Below are positions 43,477 through 55,731 of a DNA stretch of 64,000 bases, in pieces (the first letter of the stretch is position 1; each line of letters starts with the position of its first letter). The stretch is from Helianthus annuus (lineage: Eukaryota > Streptophyta > Magnoliopsida > Asterales > Asteraceae), in assembly GCF_002127325.2 (NCBI RefSeq), contig NC_035435.2:14812002-14876001 (forward strand). Reading direction: 5' to 3'. The notes beneath the pieces were generated by a model. It searched no databases and was not told where the DNA came from. It worked only from the letters and a program-made list of their open reading frames with translations. Both the position numbers and the translations under genes were made by a program.

Positions 43477-46281
43477 TGTCACACCCCAACCGATGGCGGA
43501 ATCATCGGGGCGTGGCACTGAGCGAAACAGATTGTTCAGAAGTTTCCACAACAACTATCATACAATTCAGTTATATAACACGTCCCATACCGTGTCCCAA
43601 ATAATAACAAGTTATCATAGAAATCAACTAAACAATATGGGAACTGTTCCGACAACTCAGATTCTTGATTATTACAGACCGAATTAAATATTGTTTTAAG
43701 ACTTCTAGACGGCTAACTGTAGATCTTACTGACTACAGGTGCCAGTACCAGATCTACAGATAATTATGGCCCTGGAGCAGGTATGTGGACACTGTCCTAA
43801 GGTCACGGGCTTCTAGAAGCTTATTATTGCCTCGCTTCCCTAGCACGCTAGTAGCTTAAACACCTGTCACATACGTTAAAATAAAAGTCAATACATATAA
43901 TGTAAAGGTGAGTACACAAGTTTGATATAGCATATAAAGTTCGAAAAGTTACGCATAACCAAGCACGTACACAAGGGCAAACGATGCATGTAAATTATCA
44001 ACATGGGACCATCGATACCAACGACTTCGAGTTGACTGTCCGAGACAGTTCGCAATACATGATTACCACTGTAATCCATGCAAGTAATTGTCCTTAGCAA
44101 CCCCCGTGTGAACGGGTGCTGAGTCCAAACTATAGTACTACGTTGCTAAAGCAGGCAGATAGCACTCCACGTGTAAACATAATAAACAGCAATCATTTAG
44201 TCAAGTAATACATGCAAGTAGGTTAGCGTTCAAATAGTTTGTGTTGTTTGTGAATTTGATAGATTACGTATGTAACACCCAAAAGTGCTGAAAGCAAAAA
44301 GGGATCGAGTATACTCACAGTGGTTGGTTGTGGGTCGAAGGGAGCACTGAGAATAGGTTAGCCTGAACAGTTCGATAACAAAACAATGAGTAATGCGGAA
44401 AAAGTGAACAGTGGAAACTGGATCGGATAGACCATTCGATCGGACGGCTGTTCGATCGAGTGGGCTGTTCGATTGGGTTAAAGTTCGTTCGAACGTCCCG
44501 TTCGATCGACCGGCTGGCTCGATCGGCTGGTTCTTTCAAGTGGATTGTTTCTTCCTTTGATGAGAAGGATGTGTTTGTGTATGATGGTTTGCACTTTTGA
44601 AGTTTTTGCAGCATTACCTTTCAAGTTGGCCGATCGAACAGTCCGTTCGATCGGTTGGTCCAACCGATCGGTTAGCATTGCACACTTGGCAAATTGTCAC
44701 TCGATCGGGTGGCATGTTCGATCGGGTGACATCCCAATGTTTCGAAGAGGTTTAGCGTTGAAGTGAAGTATCTCATGATTCGATGAGTAATGTTTACAAT
44801 CGAGTGGCTCGATCGATCGAACAGAACTCAGTCAATACTACACCTTGTGAGTTTGTGGGCCCAGGTGCTAGTCGATCGGTTAGCCTAACCGATCGGCTGG
44901 CGTAGTCGTTCGACTAGCTGTTCGATTGAATAGTCTAGTCGTTCGGCCAGCTGTTCGACTTGGTTAACCTATCGGTTAACACTTGGTTATTCCCGTTACT
45001 TGGAGTGATTTAAAGATAGTTTGATTACACGTTGAACCTTGAAACTTTGGTCTTTACTCGACTCACTGACCCGGGCAGGAATCACCCAAGTCCGGTCAGC
45101 GGGTGTTTCAGGACCTAAGTCTAACGTTAACTCGTAATCGGTATATCTCGTGGTAGAACCCGAATCTTGAACCATGTGTTTGTTTAGAATGATTTATAAG
45201 TTGGTTCAAGCTTCGTTTTCACCGGTTTGAGTGTTAAAGAGTTGAAAGATAGATGAAAACCCGTCTTTCAATCCTTTTCCACCGTGAAATGTTAAGATCT
45301 TTGGTAGATTTTAGGTTGTTTATGTGGAAATCGGTTAGATCTAAGTTATTCATGGTGGAATGATGCCAAAACTTAGTGTTCTTGAAGAACACCATGATGA
45401 CATCACCCAAGAACACCCAGATCTTGGTGATTCCACGGTTGAAATTCAGATTTTGAAAGATAGAAAGATAGAGAATCGATTAATGAACAAAAACGTACAA
45501 AGATTGGAGTGAAATACTTACAGGTTTGAGAGAAATCTGAGAAATGGCGAGAATAGAAGGCTGGTCGGTCAGAGCTTTTCCAAAAGTGGAAAGCTTGACA
45601 AGGACAGCCCTATTTATAGGCTTCCAAAAGTGGAAAGGGTTGGCTGATCGAACAGCATCCCTGATCGAGCGGCTGCCCGATCGAACAGCCTGTTCGATCG
45701 GCTAGCCTGTTCGATCAGGTTGCCCTGTTCGATCGGCTTGCCTGGTTTTGAGTGTTTCGCGACGATTTTTGATATTTCGAGTTCGATAGTTGAGGAGTAG
45801 AGTAGGATAGAGTTTCTATTCAAATTACTTTCAGTCCTAACTACTATAACTAACATACAAGCATCCTTACAACCTATTTTCAGAGTCGGTTTCGATTGTG
45901 TTTGATTATCCTTCGAGTCTCGATTGATTTGATTGATTCACCACACTCTTTAACATAAAAGTAACATGCACATGTAACACGTAAGGCACACACACACGTA
46001 TAAAAGCATTAAATTATCCACACTTGAGTTCGATGATTGATTTGATTAGCTTGATTATTGATTGACTAGCTTTATTGCATTGTTACTTCCTATCATTCAC
46101 AGTCGGTCGTTGATTCACAGTTCGATTATCGGCCGATTAGTTTGATTATACAACACTTACTCCAAATAATATGAAAATCAAAATGAAACTAAAGTAAAAT
46201 TTATCTTTATTGATCTTTAATTCCAATAACAGTCAACTCTTGACTTTGACTTTGACCTTTGGGAAAACACGGGGTGTTACA
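43477..46281 (-). repeat. 3' LTR of the Tekay element
   Basis: On the minus strand it starts TGTAACACCCCGTG and ends GGGGTGTGACA. A TATA box (CCTATAAATAGGG, minus) lies at about 45610-45622. Clusters of the palindromic word CGATCG occupy 44420-44980 and 45640-45745. Confidence 0.95.
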
Positions 46282-46368
46282 GTCTCCCCTCCTTTAGGGA
46301 ATTTCGTCCCGAAATTAGGCCGAGAACCGTACATCGCCGTGTGCTTTTACCAATTTGATGCTTCAGAT
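46282..46368 (-). other. Tekay 3' end: purine tract and hairpin
   Basis: The minus-strand purine tract AAAGGAGGGGAGAC abuts the LTR. Nineteen bases further in lies a hairpin, AATTTCG-GGA-CGAAATT on the minus strand (46300-46316), which recurs at the same place in the remnant at 4221. Confidence 0.8.
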
Positions 46369-46494
46369 CTATCTGAACAACTGCGGGTACTTGGCCTTCA
46401 TGTCACTTTCGAGTTCCCAAGTGAACTCCGCGCCTCGTTTGCCTTCCCATCGTACTTTTACAATAGGAATGCGGGAGCGTCTGAGTTGCTTGGT
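46369..46494 (-). pseudogene. Detached chromodomain-like tail of the Tekay polyprotein
   Basis: Directly downstream of the TAG at 46495 the same frame continues for about 41 codons and ends at a normal stop (46369-46371). It has the features of a Tekay-type chromodomain tail, including IPIVKVRWEG and FTWELESDMK. Chromodomains in this lineage are thought to guide integration toward heterochromatin. With the stop it would be made only by readthrough. Confidence 0.75.
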
Positions 46495-49400
46495 CTATCG
46501 GTCCATGATCTCGACAGGCTTTTCCACGAAGTGTAGCGTCTCATTGACCTGAAGATCGTCGAGTGGTATTATTGCGTCGTGGTCGGCTACGCATTTTCGA
46601 AGGTTTGAAATATGGAAGGTCGGGTGAACATTGCTGAGTTCTTCCGGTAATTCGAGTTTGTAGGCAACTTTACCGATCCTTTCCAGAATCTTAAAAGGTC
46701 CAACAAATCGAGGCGCAAGTTTCCCTCTTTTGCCGAATCGGACTACTCCCTTCCAAGGTGATACCTTTAAGAGCACGTAGTCGCCAACTGCAAATTCGCG
46801 GGGCTTGCGTCGTTTATCGGCGTACATCTTTTGTCTGTCCCGGGCCTTCACCAAGTTTTCCCTTATCTGGTGGATCTTGTCAGTCGTTTCTTGCAGAATC
46901 TCGGGCCCAGTCAATTGTGAATGACCGACCTCGTGCCATACAATAGGCGAGCGACATCTCCTACCATACAAGGCTTCGAAAGGTGCCATTTCGATGCTGG
47001 AGTGATAGCTATTATTGTACGAAAATTCGACCAACGGTAGGTGTTTGCTCCAACTACCACCAAAATCGATAACACACGCACGGAGCATGTCTTCAATAGT
47101 ACGAATCGTTCTTTCAGTCTGCCCGTCGGTTTGCGGGTGGAATGCGGTACTCAAATTCAGCGTCGTACCAAGAGCTGCTTGAAAAATTTCCCACAATCTC
47201 GATGTAAACCGAGCATCGCGATCAGAAATAATGTCTCGAGGCGTACCATGATTCTTAATGATCTCGTCGGTGTAGATTTGGGCTAACTTGGCCACCTTAT
47301 AGTCTTCTCGTATTGGCAGAAAGTGGGCTGATTTGGTTAGACGGTCGACTATAACCCAAATACTGTCGTGACCTGATGGCGTGGTCGGAAGCTTAGTTAT
47401 GAAATCCATAGCTATGCTTTCCCACTTCCATACGGGTATCGGCGGTTGTTCGAGTAAGCCTGAAGGTCTTTGGTGTTCAGCCTTGACTCTTGCACAAGTT
47501 AAACAGCTACCAACATATAGAGCAATATCCCTTTTCATCCCAGGCCACCAGTACTTGTAGCGAAGGTCCTGGTACATTTTGTCCGCACCGGGATGAATGG
47601 AATATCGGGATTTGTGGGCTTCGTTCATGATGATCTTTCGCAAATCTGTCCTCCTCGGAACCCAGATTCGGTCCAGATAATAGAATATCCCGTTGGCTTT
47701 GCTCACGAGCTGAGTTCCATCGTGATAGATTCGTTCTTTCTTCAACGTACGCTCGTTAAAGCAAGCGTGTTGTGCTTCGCGGATGAGAGCTTCGAGGTTA
47801 TACTGAGCCTGGATGTTTCGAACACCTATCACGTAATTCTTTCTGCTGAGGGCGTCTGCAACTACATTCGCCTTGCCTGGGTGATAACGGATCTCACAGT
47901 CGTAATCGTTGAGAAGTTCTACCCATCGGCGTTGACGCATATTGAGTTCTCTCTGGTTAAAGATATGGTGTAGGCTCTTGTGATCGGTGAAGATCGTACA
48001 CTTTGTACCATACAGGTAGTGTCGCCAAATCTTTAAGGCAAAGACAACTGCGCCTAGCTCAAGGTCATGGGTTGTATAGTTCTTCTCGTGGATTTTGAGC
48101 TGTCGAGATGCGTAAGCTATAACCTTGTCTCGTTGCATGAGAACACAGCCAAGTCCAAGGTTTGAAGCATCACAATAGACAACGAAGTCATCGCTTCCGT
48201 TCGGCAGTGTAAGAACTGGTGCATGGCACAGCATGTGTTTGAGGGTTTGGAAAGCAGTCTCCTGCGCGGTTCCCCACACAAAAGGCTTGTCTTTATGAGT
48301 AAGGGAGGTAAGCGGTACAGCAATCTTTGAGAACCCTTCGATGAATCGCCGGTAGTAACCGGCTAATCCGAGAAAAGAGCGAACTTCTGACGGATTCTTT
48401 GGCGTAACCCATCCCTTGACTGCCTCAATCTTTGCGGGATCAACGTGTATACCCCGACTATTCACAATGTGACCCAGAAATTGAACCTCCTCCAACCAGA
48501 ACTCACACTTGGAGAACTTGGCGTAGAGTTGGTTTCCCTGAAGCAACTCGAGAACCAATCGCAAATGCTGCGCATGTTCGGCCCTCGATCTGGAATAGAT
48601 CAGGACATCGTCGATAAACACAATGACGAAACGGTCTAAGAACGGTTTACACACGCGATTCATCAGATCCATGAAGACCGCGGGTGCGTTGGTCAAACCA
48701 AAAGGCATGACAACAAATTCGTAGTGGCCGTATCGGGTTCGAAAAGCGGTTTTGGGTATGTCTTCCTCTTGAATCCGCAACTGATGGTAGCCTGAACGTA
48801 GATCAATCTTGGAGAAACACTGAGCACCTTGTAATTGGTCAAACAGATCATCGATTCTTGGTAAGGGGTATCGGTTCTTGATGGTCAGCTTGTTCAATTC
48901 CCGGTAATCGATGCACATTCGGAACGACCCGTCCTTCTTTTTGACGAAAAGGACTGGTGCGCCCCATGGAGAAGTGCTCGGGCGAATGAAGCCTTTTTCA
49001 AGTAACTCTTGGAGTTGGTTTGAGAGTTCTCGCATCTCAGATGGAGCGAGTCGATACGGAGCTTTGGCCACTGGGTTGGCTCCTGGAATAAGGTCGATTC
49101 GAAAGTCGATATCACGACTTGGAGGTAATCCAGGAAGATCATCAGGGAACACCTGAGGAAATTCTCGGACAACGGGAACATCCTTGACTTCAACTTTCCT
49201 TTTCTTGTCCGTCTCTGCTACAACAATGTTGGCCAAGAAGGCTCGATATTCCTTGCGGAGATATTTGCGAGCTTGAAGACATGACATGAGCTTGAGATCT
49301 TTTGCAGTAGTTTCACCATAAACACATAGAATATCACCACTAGCTAGCACAAAACGAATCATCTTATCGGAACACACAACTTCAGCATGGTTTTCACGAA

Positions 49401-50988
49401 GAAAGTCCATGCCTACTATGACATCGAAACTTCCGAGCTGCATGGGAATGAGATTAATCGGGAATATATGATTGTTGAGCTCGAGAGTACAATCACGGAG
49501 CACAGAGTTGACAGCAATGGTTCTTCCGGTAGCGACTTCTACTTCGAATGGTGACGAAAGATAAGAGCGCTTACGTCTAAGAAGCTTCTCAAATTCAAAT
49601 GACACAAAGCAGTTATCGGCTCCAGTATCAAACAAACATGATGCATATATACCATTCACAAGGAACGTACCATTGACCACGTTGTTGTCAGCTTGAGCCT
49701 GGCGTGCGTTGATGTTGAAAGTTCTGGCGTGAGCGGCTTGTTGTTGAGGCTGCTGTTGTTGTTGCTGAGGTTGTTGGGCTTCTTGTTTCACCACTCTGTT
49801 CGGGCACCGGTTTGCGAAGTGGTTAGGGTCACCACATGCAAAGCAGGTCCGAACATTGTTTGCCGGGGCCTGTGCAGCTTGAGGAGCTTGAGGAGCAGGT
49901 AGCAGGGCTTGGTTAACAGCGGCTTGGGCTTGCGTTTGACGAGGACCATAGCGGCAACTCGCAGTGAAATGCCCGTAAACGTGGCAGTGGGCACAGAAAC
50001 GGCAGGCCACACCCACCGGGTGATGATAAGAACATGTAGCACAGAGTGGGTGGGGGCCGGTGTACGCACGCTTAGCCGGCGGCGCATTGATCACTGGCGC
50101 AGTGCGCTGTGGTTGTTGCTGTTGTGGCGGTACTGACTGAAGAGGAGCAGCATTGGTTGCGGCGGCGCAACTCTTATTCTTCTTTCTTCTTCTCGAGGAC
50201 TTGGGGGCTTGAGCAGTAGGGTTGTCGGTTGATGCGGCAGTCACTTGATGCAACGACTTGGATGGCTTATCCCAGACACCAGCCTTAACTCGCTTGTCGT
50301 TAATCTCGGCAGCGAGTAGGTAGGTTTCCTCGATTGATGCGGGTTTGGCGGCGAACACGAAATCTGCAACACAATCCGGAAGAGCACGGATGTATTTCTT
50401 GATGGTCATCTCGGGAGTCTTGACCTGGTCTGGACAGATAATGCTCAGTTGTTTGAAACGGGCGGTGAGACCAGCGTTGTCGCCCTCCTTCTGCTTGATG
50501 GTCCAGAACTCATCCTCCAACTTTTGGCGTTCGTGGGGAGGACAGAACTCGTCCAGCATGATAGCCTTCAGTTCCTCCCACGTCAGCTCGTAGGCAGCGT
50601 CGTTCCCGCGCTTATTCCTTTCGGCTGTCCACCAGTCCAATGCCCGCGACTGGAAGACACCGGTAGCATTGAGAGTTCGAAGATGATCCGGGCATCCGCT
50701 TTGACGAAGGGTAACTTCCACAGAGTCAAACCAGTGAAATAAGCCTGTAGGGCCCTCTTCACCGGTGAACTCCTTCGGTCCACACGCCTTAAATTGCTTG
50801 AAACTGAACGGGGCTTTGCTGGACTCAGTGAGGGTTCGGGATTCTTCCGACGACTTGCTTGTGTTTTCGTAGACCTCACTGACAGCTTTCGCTACAGACT
50901 TTGAGATGAGCTTGGCGAGACGTCGGTCTCTCTTTTCCTGACGGGAAAGGTTTTGGCGAGTTCTTGATGATGACGACATGGTCTGCAA
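46495..50988 (-). CDS. Tekay gag-pol polyprotein, stopped before the chromodomain tail
   Basis: A single 1497-codon frame. The likely start is the fourth codon (MSSSSRTRQ); the first ATG is at 50988. Order: gag domain (about 50-270); zinc knuckle [14 protein letters not shown] (about 385) preceded by an unusual Cys/His-rich stretch; protease [12 protein letters not shown] (about 453); reverse transcriptase (about 640-830) with [12 protein letters not shown] (about 791); RNase [13 protein letters not shown] (about 936) and [10 protein letters not shown]; integrase zinc finger (HPGA about 1131, [11 protein letters not shown]); DDE core with first Asp near 1193, DRDARFTS near 1256 and Glu near 1320. 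The polyprotein makes particles, copies RNA to DNA and integrates it. The frame ends at MDR-TAG, upstream of a 41-codon chromodomain-like remnant still in frame. All catalytic motifs that I could find are intact. Confidence 0.95.
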   Translation of the reverse strand: MQTMSSSSRTRQNLSRQEKRDRRLAKLISKSVAKAVSEVYENTSKSSEESRTLTESSKAPFSFKQFKACGPKEFTGEEGPTGLFHWFDSVEVTLRQSGCPDHLRTLNATGVFQSRALDWWTAERNKRGNDAAYELTWEELKAIMLDEFCPPHERQKLEDEFWTIKQKEGDNAGLTARFKQLSIICPDQVKTPEMTIKKYIRALPDCVADFVFAAKPASIEETYLLAAEINDKRVKAGVWDKPSKSLHQVTAASTDNPTAQAPKSSRRRKKNKSCAAATNAAPLQSVPPQQQQPQRTAPVINAPPAKRAYTGPHPLCATCSYHHPVGVACRFCAHCHVYGHFTASCRYGPRQTQAQAAVNQALLPAPQAPQAAQAPANNVRTCFACGDPNHFANRCPNRVVKQEAQQPQQQQQQPQQQAAHARTFNINARQAQADNNVVNGTFLVNGIYASCLFDTGADNCFVSFEFEKLLRRKRSYLSSPFEVEVATGRTIAVNSVLRDCTLELNNHIFPINLIPMQLGSFDVIVGMDFLRENHAEVVCSDKMIRFVLASGDILCVYGETTAKDLKLMSCLQARKYLRKEYRAFLANIVVAETDKKRKVEVKDVPVVREFPQVFPDDLPGLPPSRDIDFRIDLIPGANPVAKAPYRLAPSEMRELSNQLQELLEKGFIRPSTSPWGAPVLFVKKKDGSFRMCIDYRELNKLTIKNRYPLPRIDDLFDQLQGAQCFSKIDLRSGYHQLRIQEEDIPKTAFRTRYGHYEFVVMPFGLTNAPAVFMDLMNRVCKPFLDRFVIVFIDDVLIYSRSRAEHAQHLRLVLELLQGNQLYAKFSKCEFWLEEVQFLGHIVNSRGIHVDPAKIEAVKGWVTPKNPSEVRSFLGLAGYYRRFIEGFSKIAVPLTSLTHKDKPFVWGTAQETAFQTLKHMLCHAPVLTLPNGSDDFVVYCDASNLGLGCVLMQRDKVIAYASRQLKIHEKNYTTHDLELGAVVFALKIWRHYLYGTKCTIFTDHKSLHHIFNQRELNMRQRRWVELLNDYDCEIRYHPGKANVVADALSRKNYVIGVRNIQAQYNLEALIREAQHACFNERTLKKERIYHDGTQLVSKANGIFYYLDRIWVPRRTDLRKIIMNEAHKSRYSIHPGADKMYQDLRYKYWWPGMKRDIALYVGSCLTCARVKAEHQRPSGLLEQPPIPVWKWESIAMDFITKLPTTPSGHDSIWVIVDRLTKSAHFLPIREDYKVAKLAQIYTDEIIKNHGTPRDIISDRDARFTSRLWEIFQAALGTTLNLSTAFHPQTDGQTERTIRTIEDMLRACVIDFGGSWSKHLPLVEFSYNNSYHSSIEMAPFEALYGRRCRSPIVWHEVGHSQLTGPEILQETTDKIHQIRENLVKARDRQKMYADKRRKPREFAVGDYVLLKVSPWKGVVRFGKRGKLAPRFVGPFKILERIGKVAYKLELPEELSNVHPTFHISNLRKCVADHDAIIPLDDLQVNETLHFVEKPVEIMDR

Positions 50989-52039
50989 TAGACATCGCCA
51001 CAGGGCTCAACACAACGAATTCGAATCTCACTCGTCTTAGTTTACTAAAGCTTAGAATCACGTCGCATCTTACGTCACGTAGCACATATAATCACATAAG
51101 CACATAATCATAGAGGCACATAAGCATAGAAGCAATTAGAGCACATAAGCAATTAAGCAAATAGAGCACTTAATTTCCTAAACACGTACGCATTTTTATC
51201 ACAGAGGCTGTCAGAAAACAGAAACCTATAACCACAAGTCGAGTGTCGTTCGTTTTGCATATCGGATAGCATCACATTGTATCGTCTAACTTAGTCGTAT
51301 AGCGTAGCATAGTACACTGGTTTCGTTTAGGTCACATCAACAGGGATTTGAATCGAGATAGGATAGCAACAAAAGTCACGCAGATTGATAACAAATGGAG
51401 CAATCAACGAATCTTAAAACACGTAAACGGGTAAATCATATAAAATCAACGAAGCAACACTCAAAATCGGAAAATGGATTGTCTGCGGCTACTAGACTCT
51501 GACTAACCATGGCAATTTAACTATTCACAGTTGACTTGTCGTCACTTTCGACTCTAGGGGACATGTTTCTGCCTCGATTCTCGGGCATTATGCATGCGCA
51601 TTCTAGGCCATACTCGTGAGTTCAGGTCGTTGGAGTCCGTCAATTGCCTTGGCGAGATAAAATAAAGTTGGAATAACTGCCAAAGTTAGGGTTTCACCCC
51701 TAGCTCAGCAATTTCTTCCTTGTTTTAAGAAAATTTAGAGGAAAGTTTTCATCAAATTACGGGTTTCAGCCCTGATTTGGTATAATTCTCCCCCGTTTGT
51801 TGATAGAAATTTGCACAAAGTAATTGGCAAAATTTGTAATTTAGGCAGGAATTCGCGGGTTTCACCCCTAATCCCGTCCAAATTACGAAATTTGGCTCGG
51901 AGTTCGGATGTAATGATAGAATAGAAGGAAACAACATAAAATAAGCACATAAACTTGGTCTCTTGGTTCCTAGCTATAGTCTAGGTCTCTAAGACAGCGA
52001 TCCGGACTAGATCGTGTCTAACCTAATTCCCTATAGTTA
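50989..52039 (-). other. Tekay 5' leader
   Basis: About 1.05 kb between the primer site and gag with no gene. It contains a run of ATAAGCACATAA-like repeats (51080-51180) and three spaced phrases of the type GGGTTTCACCCCTA (51690, 51765, 51868), probably internal duplications. Confidence 0.7.
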
Positions 52040-52054
52040 TGGCTCTGATACCAA
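52040..52054 (-). other. Tekay primer-binding site
   Basis: TTGGTATCAGAGCCA on the minus strand, two bases from the LTR end, complementary to the 3' end of initiator tRNA-Met. Confidence 0.92.
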
Positions 52055-52056
52055 TC

Positions 52057-54861
52057 TGTCACACCCCAACCGATGGCGGAATCATCGGGGCGTGGCACTG
52101 AGCGAAACAGATTGTTCAGAAGTTTCCACAACAACTATCATACAATTCAGTTATATAACACGTCCCATACCGTGTCCCAAATAATAACAAGTTATCATAG
52201 AAATCAACTAAACAATATGGGAACTGTTCCGACAACTCAGATTCTTGATTATTACAGACCGAATTAAATATTGTTTTAAGACTTCTAGACGGCTAACTGT
52301 AGATCTTACTGACTACAGGTGCCAGTACCAGATCTACAGATAATTATGGCCCTGGAGCAGGTATGTGGACACTGTCCTAAGGTCACGGGCTCCTAGAAGC
52401 TTATTATTGCCTCGCTTCCCTAGCACGCTAGTAGCTTAAACACCTGTCACATACGTTAAAATAAAAGTCAATACATATAATGTAAAGGTGAGTACACAAG
52501 TTTGATATAGCATATAAAGTTCGAAAAGTTACGCATAACCAAGCACGTACACAAGGGCAAACGATGCATGTAAATTATCAACATGGGACCATCGATACCA
52601 ACGACTTCGAGTTGACTGTCCGAGACAGTTCGCAATACATGATTACCACTGTAATCCATGCAAGTAATTGTCCTTAGCAACCCCCGTGTGAACGGGTGCT
52701 GAGTCCAAACTATAGTACTACGTTGCTAAAGCAGGCAGATAGCACTCCACGTGTAAACATAATAAACAGCAATCATTTAGTCAAGTAATACATGCAAGTA
52801 GGTTAGCGTTCAAATAGTTTGTGTTGTTTGTGAATTTGATAGATTACGTATGTAACACCCAAAAGTGCTGAAAGCAAAAAGGGATCGAGTATACTCACAG
52901 TGGTTGGTTGTGGGTCGAAGGGAGCACTGAGAATAGGTTAGCCTGAACAGTTCGATAACAAAACAATGAGTAATGCGGAAAAAGTGAACAGTGGAAACTG
53001 GATCGGATAGACCATTCGATCGGACGGCTGTTCGATCGAGTGGGCTGTTCGATTGGGTTAAAGTCCGTTCGAACGTCCCGTTCGATCGACCGGCTGGCTC
53101 GATCGGCTGGTTCTTTCAAGTGGATTGTTTCTTCCTTTGATGAGAAGGATGTGTTTGTGTATGATGGTTTGCACTTTTGAAGTTTTTGCAGCATTACCTT
53201 TCAAGTTGGCCGATCGAACAGTCCGTTCGATCGGTTGGTCCAACCGATCGGTTAGCATTGCACACTTGGCAAATTGTCACTCGATCGGGTGGCATGTTCG
53301 ATCGGGTGACATCCCAATGTTTCGAAGAGGTTTAGCATTGAAGTGAAGTATCTCATGATTCGATGAGTAATGTTTACAATCGAGTGGCTCGATCGATCGA
53401 ACAGAACTCAGTCAATACTACACCTTGTGAGTTTGTGGGCCCAGGTGCTAGTCGATCGGTTAGCCTAACCGATCGGCTGGCGTAGTCGTTCGACTAGCTG
53501 TTCGATTGAATAGTCTAGTCGTTCGGCCAGCTGTTCGACTTGGTTAACCTATCGGTTAACACTTGGTTATTCCCGTTACTTGGAGTGATTTAAAGATAGT
53601 TTGATTACACGTTGAACCTTGAAACTTTGGTCTTTACTCGACTCACTGACCCGGGCAGGAATCACCCAAGTCCGGTCAGCGGGTGTTTCAGGACCTAAGT
53701 CTAACGTTAACTCGTAATCGGTATATCTCGTGGTAGAACCCGAATCTTGAACCATGTGTTTGTTTAGAATGATTTATAAGTTGGTTCAAGCTTCGTTTTC
53801 ACCGGTTTGAGTGTTAAAGAGTTGAAAGATAGATGAAAACCCGTCTTTCAATCCTTTTCCACCGTGAAATGTTAAGATCTTTGGTAGATTTTAGGTTGTT
53901 TATGTGGAAATCGGTTAGATCTAAGTTATTCATGGTGGAATGATGCCAAAACTTAGTGTTCTTGAAGAACACCATGATGACATCACCCAAGAACACCCAG
54001 ATCTTGGTGATTTCACGGTTGAAATTCAGATTTTGAAAGATAGAAAGATAGAGAATCGATTAATGAACAAAAACGTACAAAGATTGGAGTGAAATACTTA
54101 CAGGTTTGAGAGAAATCTGAGAAATGGCGAGAATAGAAGGCTGGTCGGTCAGAGCTTTTCCAAAAGTGGAAAGCTTGACAAGGACAGCCCTATTTATAGG
54201 CTTCCAAAAGTGGAAAGGGTTGGCTGATCGAACAGCATCCCTGATCGAGCGGCTGCCCGATCGAACAGCCTGTTCGATCGGCTAGCCTGTTCGATCAGGT
54301 TGCCCTGTTCGATCGGCTTGCCTGGTTTTGAGTGTTTCGCGACGATTTTTGATATTTCGAGTTCGATAGTTGAGGAGTAGAGTAGGATAGAGTTTCTATT
54401 CAAATTACTTTCAGTCCTAACTACTATAACTAACATACAAGCATCCTTACAACCTATTTTCAGAGTCGGTTTCGATTGTGTTTGATTATCCTTCGAGTCT
54501 CGATTGATTTGATTGATTCACCACACTCTTTAACATAAAAGTAACATGCACATGTAACACGTAAGGCACACACACACGTATAAAAGCATTAAATTATCCA
54601 CACTTGAGTTCGATGATTGATTTGATTAGCTTGATTATTGATTGACTAGCTTTATTGCATTGTTACTTCCTATCATTCACAGTCGGTCGTTGATTCACAG
54701 TTCGATTATCGGCCGATTAGTTTGATTATACAACACTTACTCCAAATAATATGAAAATCAAAATGAAACTAAAGTAAAATTTATCTTTATTGATCTTTAA
54801 TTCCAATAACAGTCAACTCTTGACTTTGACTTTGACCTTTGGGAAAACACGGGGTGTTACA
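52057..54861 (-). repeat. 5' LTR of the Tekay element
   Basis: Near-identical to 43477-46281. TATA box at about 54190-54202 (minus strand). Transcription would start to its left and run leftwards through gag-pol. Confidence 0.95.
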
Positions 54862-55649
54862 TTCACAACCGGACGCATGTCCATCACATAGGTGTTGATC
54901 ACTCTTGGAGCTCTCATCACTATCCAATCTTCAGGAACTACAATTCTCGGCTTAAGAACGAAGCCAGCTTTATTGTGAAATGCATTTTATACTTGTTATC
55001 ACAGATCTAAGATACTGACAACAAGTTGTGCTTTAGTTCTTCAACAAAGTTCACCTTGTGTAAGGTGATCTTACCGTTTGACACATAACCTTCACCCGTG
55101 ATATAACCACCCTTTTCACCCGCAAAGTTAATATATCCACCACGAATAGGTTTCAAATTTGACAACAATTCTTTGTTCCCTGTCATATGCCTGGAACAGC
55201 CACTATCGATATACCAAATATAGATAGCTCTCTTTAGATGTTCCTTCATTCACAAACAAGAAATCAGTTAGAGTGGGGGACCCAAGCCGTGACGGTCTTG
55301 GGTCATCCAAATTCGTCAACAAAAGAAAATTCCTTGAAATAACCATCTTCATTGTTGTTTCTAACATTTCTACCTCGGTAATTGTTAGAATGCCCACCCG
55401 CAAATCGAGGATTGTGCGGAGTGTGAGAACGGTTATTAAACATAGAATTTCCACCAAAACGATTACCAGAGTTTTGATATCCAAAGTTTTGACTATGCTG
55501 AGGTCTAAAACTTCTATCAAATCGTGTTTGCTCATTATCATGAAACACATGTCGTTGTTGGTATCCCGAATCTTGTGTTTGACAATGAAATCTGGCTGGT
55601 GACACGTTTCGATTATCAACGTAACGATTTTGCTCATGAGGTCTAACAT
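54862..55649 (-). pseudogene. Copia element 3: gag end, protease and start of the integrase region
   Basis: IYIWYIDSGCSRHMTGNKEL (about 55230-55170) is the Copia aspartic protease active site (DSG) with its usual CSRHMTG context. The frame continues to HNLLSVS-stop (55007), then degenerate VVPEDWIVMRAPRV up to the Tekay insertion. Right of it, Asn/Arg-rich gag tail sequence appears in two frames. The integrase continues at 43476 on the other side of the Tekay element. Confidence 0.85.
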
Positions 55650-55731
55650 TGTGGTTGTAAGTACCTTCAGAATGTTGATCTTGTTCTTGTGTTCGGAATG
55701 TTATATGATTTGGTCGTCGAGCAGGGGTTTT

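Larger units (their letters stand above)
43477..54861 (-). mobile_element. Full-length Tekay-type (chromovirus) Gypsy element
   Basis: 11,385 bp with two 2805-bp LTRs, flanked by TTCAC at 43472-43476 and 54862-54866. The minus orientation is shown by the primer-binding site at 52040-52054, the purine-rich tract next to the left LTR and the gag-pol frame. I saw about four LTR differences, all transitions, so insertion is recent. It lies within Copia element 3, whose frame resumes across the duplication. Confidence 0.95.

Noticed and set aside
44315..45856. Several 60-100-codon frames with RSNRPIE-like repeats, duplicated at 52895-54436
   Set aside because: They are by-products of CGATCG word clusters in the Tekay LTRs and have no independent support.
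46758..50742. Many plus-strand frames of 60-126 codons
   Set aside because: They are antisense shadows of the Tekay gag-pol frame.
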